A stretch of 64,000 bases of DNA from Aedoeadaptatus coli (GTDB lineage: Bacteria; Bacillota; Clostridia; Tissierellales; Peptoniphilaceae). Shown piece after piece: positions 60,736 through 64,000 of this stretch (within the stretch, counting starts at the first letter, position 1; every line of letters starts with the position of its first letter). The translations under genes were made by a program, and so were the position numbers. The DNA lies in the NCBI RefSeq assembly GCF_900343085.1, contig NZ_OPYI01000005.1, forward strand, positions 1 to 64,000. Direction: 5' to 3'. The notes below the pieces were generated by a model. That model worked only from the letters and a program-made list of their open reading frames with translations. It searched no databases and was not told the DNA's origin.

Positions 60736-61293
60736 ATGCACAATTGCCCGTGGAAAATTGCGTTTCTTTTGCTTTTGGCGGTGAACATTATCGTTCTTCT
60801 CGGCCTGTTTCTTTTCTCACGGCCCGAGGATTTGCCTCAGGAGGAAGAAACGGCGGCCATAGAACAATCGAATTACGAAATCACCTTGACGAAAGAGGCT
60901 CTGGAAAGCGCCATGCGCCGCGGGCTGAAGGAAAGCGGCAGCGACGCCCGCTTTTCTATCGCCGACGGCTTTTATTTCCGCATACCCGTGGAGGCCTACG
61001 GCATGAAGAGCGAGCTGGTGTTAAAGACCCGACCTGTGGCCCATGAAGACGGCACCGTGCACATGAAATTGGAGCGTTTAAATTTGGGGCGCCTTCCTTT
61101 GCCGGAAGGGGCGGCCCTTGCCATGGCTCAGGAGGCCGTGTCCATTCCGGGGCTCACGCTTTCGCCGGCGCAACGGGAAATCGTCTTGGATCCCAACGCT
61201 TTTATGCCGGAGCACATGGGCACCCTTCGGGCCAAGGTCTTGGATGTAAAAAATCACCGCTACGTATTTGAAGGAAATTTGGGAGCGAATTAA
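60736..61293 (+). CDS. YpmS family (DUF2140) membrane-anchored protein
   Basis: 185 residues: a short cytosolic start, a membrane anchor (WKIAFLLLLAVNIIVLLGLF, about 6-25) and an outside domain with IEQSNYEITLTKEALESAMR and LSPAQREIVLDPNAFMP. Matches YpmS/DUF2140, of unknown function, sometimes linked to cell-wall or lipid matters. AGGAG lies before the ATG. Its TAA lies directly against the ATG of the next gene, so they form an operon. Confidence 0.87.
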   Translation: MHNCPWKIAFLLLLAVNIIVLLGLFLFSRPEDLPQEEETAAIEQSNYEITLTKEALESAMRRGLKESGSDARFSIADGFYFRIPVEAYGMKSELVLKTRPVAHEDGTVHMKLERLNLGRLPLPEGAALAMAQEAVSIPGLTLSPAQREIVLDPNAFMPEHMGTLRAKVLDVKNHRYVFEGNLGAN

Positions 61294-62556
61294 ATGGAAG
61301 ATGTTTGGTTTTATATACCGATTGTGGTGATCTTAATCGCCTTGTCGGGCTTTTTCTCCTCGTCGGAGACGGCGCTGACTTCGGTGAATCAAATTCGCCT
61401 GCGCCAACGGGCCACGGAGGGAGACAAAAAAAGCATGACCGTCTTGAAGCTTTTGGAAAAGCCCCAAGATGTGATCTCCAGTATTTTAATCGGAAACAAT
61501 ATCGTGAACATCGCCTCTTCGGCGGTGGCCACGGTGTTTTTCACGCAGCTTTTCGGCGCCAGCGGCCCGGTGGTAGCCACGGTGGTCATGACGATTTTGG
61601 TCTTGATCTTCGGGGAGGTACTGCCGAAAACCGCCGCCCAACAACAGCCGGAAATGATCAGCCGAAAAGTGGCAAAGCCCATTTCGAGGATCACGACGAT
61701 CTTTAAGCCCGTGGTCTTTCTCTTGACGGCCTTATCGGGCCTGGTGACGAAATGGCTGTTTTCCCACGTGGACGAAGCCCCTACCATTACGGAAGAAGAA
61801 TTTAAAGCCTTGGTGGAAGTGGGGGAAGAAGAAGGGGTTCTGCAGCGGGAAGAGCGGGCCTACATCGACAATGTCCTGGACTTTTCTTCGGCCACGGCCT
61901 CGGACATGATGAAGCCCCGCACTTCCGTCGTGGCCCTGGACGTGGAGGCCACGGAAGAGGAAATTTTTGAGCTTTTAAAAGACAATCGGTACAGCCGCAT
62001 TCCCGTCTACGAAGATTCCATCGACCACATTATCGGCATTCTGTACATGAAAGATGTGGTGCGCCTCTTGGCCCAAGGGGAGACGATTCGCCTGAGAGAA
62101 ATCCTTCGCGATCCCTACTTTATCGGCGAAAGCGCCGTGGCGGATCGCATTTTCCGCGAGCTCAAGGCGCGGAATCTTTCCATCGCCGTGGTGGTGGACG
62201 AGTACGCCGGCACCAGCGGCATTATTACCATGGAAGATATTTTGGAAGAGCTCGTGGGCAATATTGACGACGAGTACGATTTGGAAAATTCCGCCGTGAT
62301 CTTTTTGGAAAGCGGCGTGTATTTAGTGGATCCGGAACTGAGGATCGACGAAATCAACGACTACTTCCACATGAGCTTGGAAAGCGAAAAGTCCGATTCC
62401 ATCGGGGGCTTCGTCATCGAGCTCTTGGACCGCATCCCCAAGCAGGGGGACGTGGTGCGCTACGGCGACATTCTCTTTACGGTAAACGAAATGCAGGGCC
62501 TGAAGATGACGAAGTTGAAGATGGATCTGAGGCCGGAATCTCAGAGCGCCCTTTAA
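61294..62556 (+). CDS. CNNM/CorC-HlyC family transporter with CBS domains
   Basis: 420 residues. A DUF21/CNNM membrane domain (about 1-175, GFFSSSETALTSVNQIRLRQ, then SILIGNNIVNIASSAVATVF), two CBS domains (about 205-325, MMKPRTSVVALDV, FRELKARNLSIAVVVDEYAG and TSGIITMEDILEELVGNIDD) and a C-terminal CorC_HlyC domain. These proteins are thought to export Mg2+ or Co2+ or regulate its movement. Start immediately after the YpmS stop. Confidence 0.94.
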   Translation: MEDVWFYIPIVVILIALSGFFSSSETALTSVNQIRLRQRATEGDKKSMTVLKLLEKPQDVISSILIGNNIVNIASSAVATVFFTQLFGASGPVVATVVMTILVLIFGEVLPKTAAQQQPEMISRKVAKPISRITTIFKPVVFLLTALSGLVTKWLFSHVDEAPTITEEEFKALVEVGEEEGVLQREERAYIDNVLDFSSATASDMMKPRTSVVALDVEATEEEIFELLKDNRYSRIPVYEDSIDHIIGILYMKDVVRLLAQGETIRLREILRDPYFIGESAVADRIFRELKARNLSIAVVVDEYAGTSGIITMEDILEELVGNIDDEYDLENSAVIFLESGVYLVDPELRIDEINDYFHMSLESEKSDSIGGFVIELLDRIPKQGDVVRYGDILFTVNEMQGLKMTKLKMDLRPESQSAL

Positions 62557-62568
62557 TGTGAGGAATTT

Positions 62569-63750
62569 ATGCTGGATAAACTGATACAGAAAAAAATGCC
62601 GGATCCCAAAGATCAGGCCGTGCGCAGCGCCATGGGCAGAGAAGCCGCCGTTTTGGGCATCGTGCTGAACTTTCTCTTCGCCCTGTCGAAAATCGTCATC
62701 GGCACCTTGGCCGGCGCCATTTCCATGATCGCCGACGGCTTAAACAACACCATGGACCTAATGAGTTCGGTGATCGCCCTCGGGGGCTTTCACTTTGCCG
62801 CCATGCCGGCGGACAGAAACCATCCCTACGGTCACGCCCGCATGGAGTATCTGGCCTCTTTTCTCGTGAGCCTGATCATCATCTGGACCGGGCTCAGCCT
62901 TTTGTGGGAATCGGCAAAGACCGTCATTCACCCCGAGGTCATGGAGACATCGGCCCTCGCCGTGGGCGTCCTCATCTTTGCCATGGCGGGGAAGGTATTT
63001 TTGTATCGCTACAATGTGGCTCTCGGCGAGGCCATGGATTCGGAGCTTTTAATCGCCACGGGCTACGACGCCAGAGGCGACGTGTTTGCCACGGCGGCGG
63101 TTCTTTTTTCCCTCGTGATCTATCACTTTTTTTCCCTGAACATCGACGGATGGATGGGCCTCATCGTGGCGGGGATTATTTTAAAAAGCGGCTGGGACAG
63201 CCTGAAGGAGACGGTGGATTCCCTTTTGGGCAGAAAAACCGATCCGGAGCTGGTCCGCGCCATTATGAAAGACATTAAGAGTTACCCGGTGGCCCTGGGC
63301 GTCCACGACATGATGTATCACGACTACGGCGCCAACAATCAATTTCTCACCCTCCACGTGGAGGTCAACAGCCAAGACGACGTCATGAAAATTCATCAGG
63401 ACATCGACGAAATCGAGCGGGACATCGAAGCCAAGTACCACATGGCCACGACGATCCACATCGATCCCATTCGCATCGACGATCCGAGGAGCAACGCCCT
63501 TTACGATTACGTGAAGAAGAAGCTCAGGGAAGTGGATCCCCGCCTGGATCTCCACGATTTTCGCATCGTCACTCGCAAGGACGGGCTGAATTTAATTTTC
63601 GACGTGCTCCTGCCCATGGATTTAGAGGGCAAGGCCAAGGATATCGACGCCGAATTAAAGTGGAAGGTAGAAAAGGACCATCCGGAGTTCGCCCTTGTAG
63701 CGACCTACGACATGGACTATCAGAATTTATTGGAGGATAAAGATGAATAG
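62569..63750 (+). CDS. Cation diffusion facilitator (CDF) transporter
   Basis: 393 residues. Six membrane segments (about 25-200) with ISMIADGLNNTMDLMSS in the second, the HPYGHARMEYLAS loop, and GYDARGDVFATAAVL in the fifth; these carry the metal-binding acidic residues. A cytosolic ZT-dimer domain follows (VALGVHDMMYHDYGANNQF and later), then a C-terminal tail of about 85 residues that is longer than usual. A divalent metal (Zn/Mn/Fe)/H+ exporter. GAGGAA precedes the ATG. The stop overlaps the next gene. Confidence 0.94.
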   Translation: MLDKLIQKKMPDPKDQAVRSAMGREAAVLGIVLNFLFALSKIVIGTLAGAISMIADGLNNTMDLMSSVIALGGFHFAAMPADRNHPYGHARMEYLASFLVSLIIIWTGLSLLWESAKTVIHPEVMETSALAVGVLIFAMAGKVFLYRYNVALGEAMDSELLIATGYDARGDVFATAAVLFSLVIYHFFSLNIDGWMGLIVAGIILKSGWDSLKETVDSLLGRKTDPELVRAIMKDIKSYPVALGVHDMMYHDYGANNQFLTLHVEVNSQDDVMKIHQDIDEIERDIEAKYHMATTIHIDPIRIDDPRSNALYDYVKKKLREVDPRLDLHDFRIVTRKDGLNLIFDVLLPMDLEGKAKDIDAELKWKVEKDHPEFALVATYDMDYQNLLEDKDE

Positions 63751-64000
63751 GCTTCTGTCGCCTGAGGCAAAGGAAAGCCTCTTGGCCGCATGGCATAGGG
63801 ATAAGGGCCTTTCCGGAAACGCCCTGAAGATGATCGCCTGCGTGCTCATGTTTTTCGACCACATGAGCCAGGGCGTGGCATTAAATAGCCTGGGCTTTAC
63901 GCCGACCTATGTGGTGAACGATTGGGGGATTCCCGTCCTCTCGGGCATCCCGATGCCGAGCCTCCTCGCCACCATCGGTGTCCTGGCAGGCCGCATCGCC
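63743..64000 (+). CDS. TraX family protein (partial, runs off the window)
   Basis: The first 86 residues are visible. KGLSGNALKMIACVLMFFDH is the TraX start (GLSG...LK.IA...M..DH), the first membrane segment of a protein family that includes the F-pilin acetylase TraX and acyltransferase-3-like enzymes of unknown substrate in Firmicutes. GGAGGATAAAG lies before ATG 63743, which overlaps the end of the CDF gene by 8 bases. The rest lies outside the window. Confidence 0.87.
   Translation, partial: MNRLLSPEAKESLLAAWHRDKGLSGNALKMIACVLMFFDHMSQGVALNSLGFTPTYVVNDWGIPVLSGIPMPSLLATIGVLAGRIA

Overview
The window reads as a stretch of chromosome from an anaerobic low-GC-lineage Gram-positive bacterium, most likely a Peptoniphilaceae/Tissierellia-type organism. 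The reasons are strong AAGGAGG ribosome sites, an abundant S-layer-homology (SLH) protein, DUF1659/DUF2922/YvrJ small proteins, a YkvI transporter, a DUF438 hemerythrin protein and a SpaA-type giant adhesin. The lineage is inferred from gene content only. No phage, plasmid or CRISPR array is visible.

Layout. 1-236 is the 3' end of tuf. 237-873 holds a hairpin-rich repeat element (copy A of three). 874-3625 is aroA-aroC-aroK. 3816-6299 is a major SLH surface protein behind two tandem promoters. 6340-6877 is an array of six 83-bp leader-like repeats that runs into the start of a DUF1659-DUF2922-YvrJ operon, followed (after repeat copy B) by a sigma factor and a translationally coupled amidase; this could be one small holin/endolysin-like cassette. 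9872-12105 holds a methyltransferase, an ATC-hydrolase-like protein and an alpha/beta hydrolase. 12412-16830 is a stress region: MgtC-like protein, DUF438/hemerythrin/PAS protein, Crp/Fnr regulator with DUF488, and a divergent bicupin with an Fnr-type site at about -41.5. 16943-18047 is a frameshifted lipoprotein. 18345-20021 is an AT-rich antibiotic-resistance-type ABC-F gene with its own 10-codon leader peptide.

20179-28794 carries a lipoprotein, small membrane proteins, a DMT transporter, a beta-lactamase-fold hydrolase with a truncated neighbour, a DJ-1 protein, a CPBP protease and a YkvI transporter. 28961-29170 is an FMN-type riboswitch with altered core bases in front of a MATE efflux pump; the folding I can draw suggests that ligand turns the pump on. 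30778-31707 is a small Xre/DUF2178/DUF1648 operon whose regulator seems to start at CTG. 31992-32484 is a RhuM fragment plus a 10-bp tandem repeat. 32630-38269 (minus) is oppABCDF; 38553-39584 (minus) is a TrkA-N potassium channel.

39890-46249 encodes a 2119-residue SpaA/Cna-B adhesin behind a run of nine G located just after a TTGACA box, a possible phase-variable promoter. 46430-58606 is mostly core: DUF2254, a small LDCC protein, MFS exporter, Spx/ArsC protein, repeat copy C, nicotinate phosphoribosyltransferase, a YkpA/YbiT-like ABC-F, ppx-ppk, an alkyltransferase and a cation/proton antiporter. 58661-58736 is tRNA-Thr(GGT). The right end has RDD and SppA (minus), YpmS, a CBS-domain transporter, a CDF transporter and the start of a TraX protein.

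The items most worth follow-up are the variant FMN riboswitch/MATE unit, the 83-bp leader repeats with the YvrJ/sigma/amidase cassette, the poly-G promoter of the adhesin, the hairpin repeat family with a compensatory base pair, and the ABC-F attenuator.
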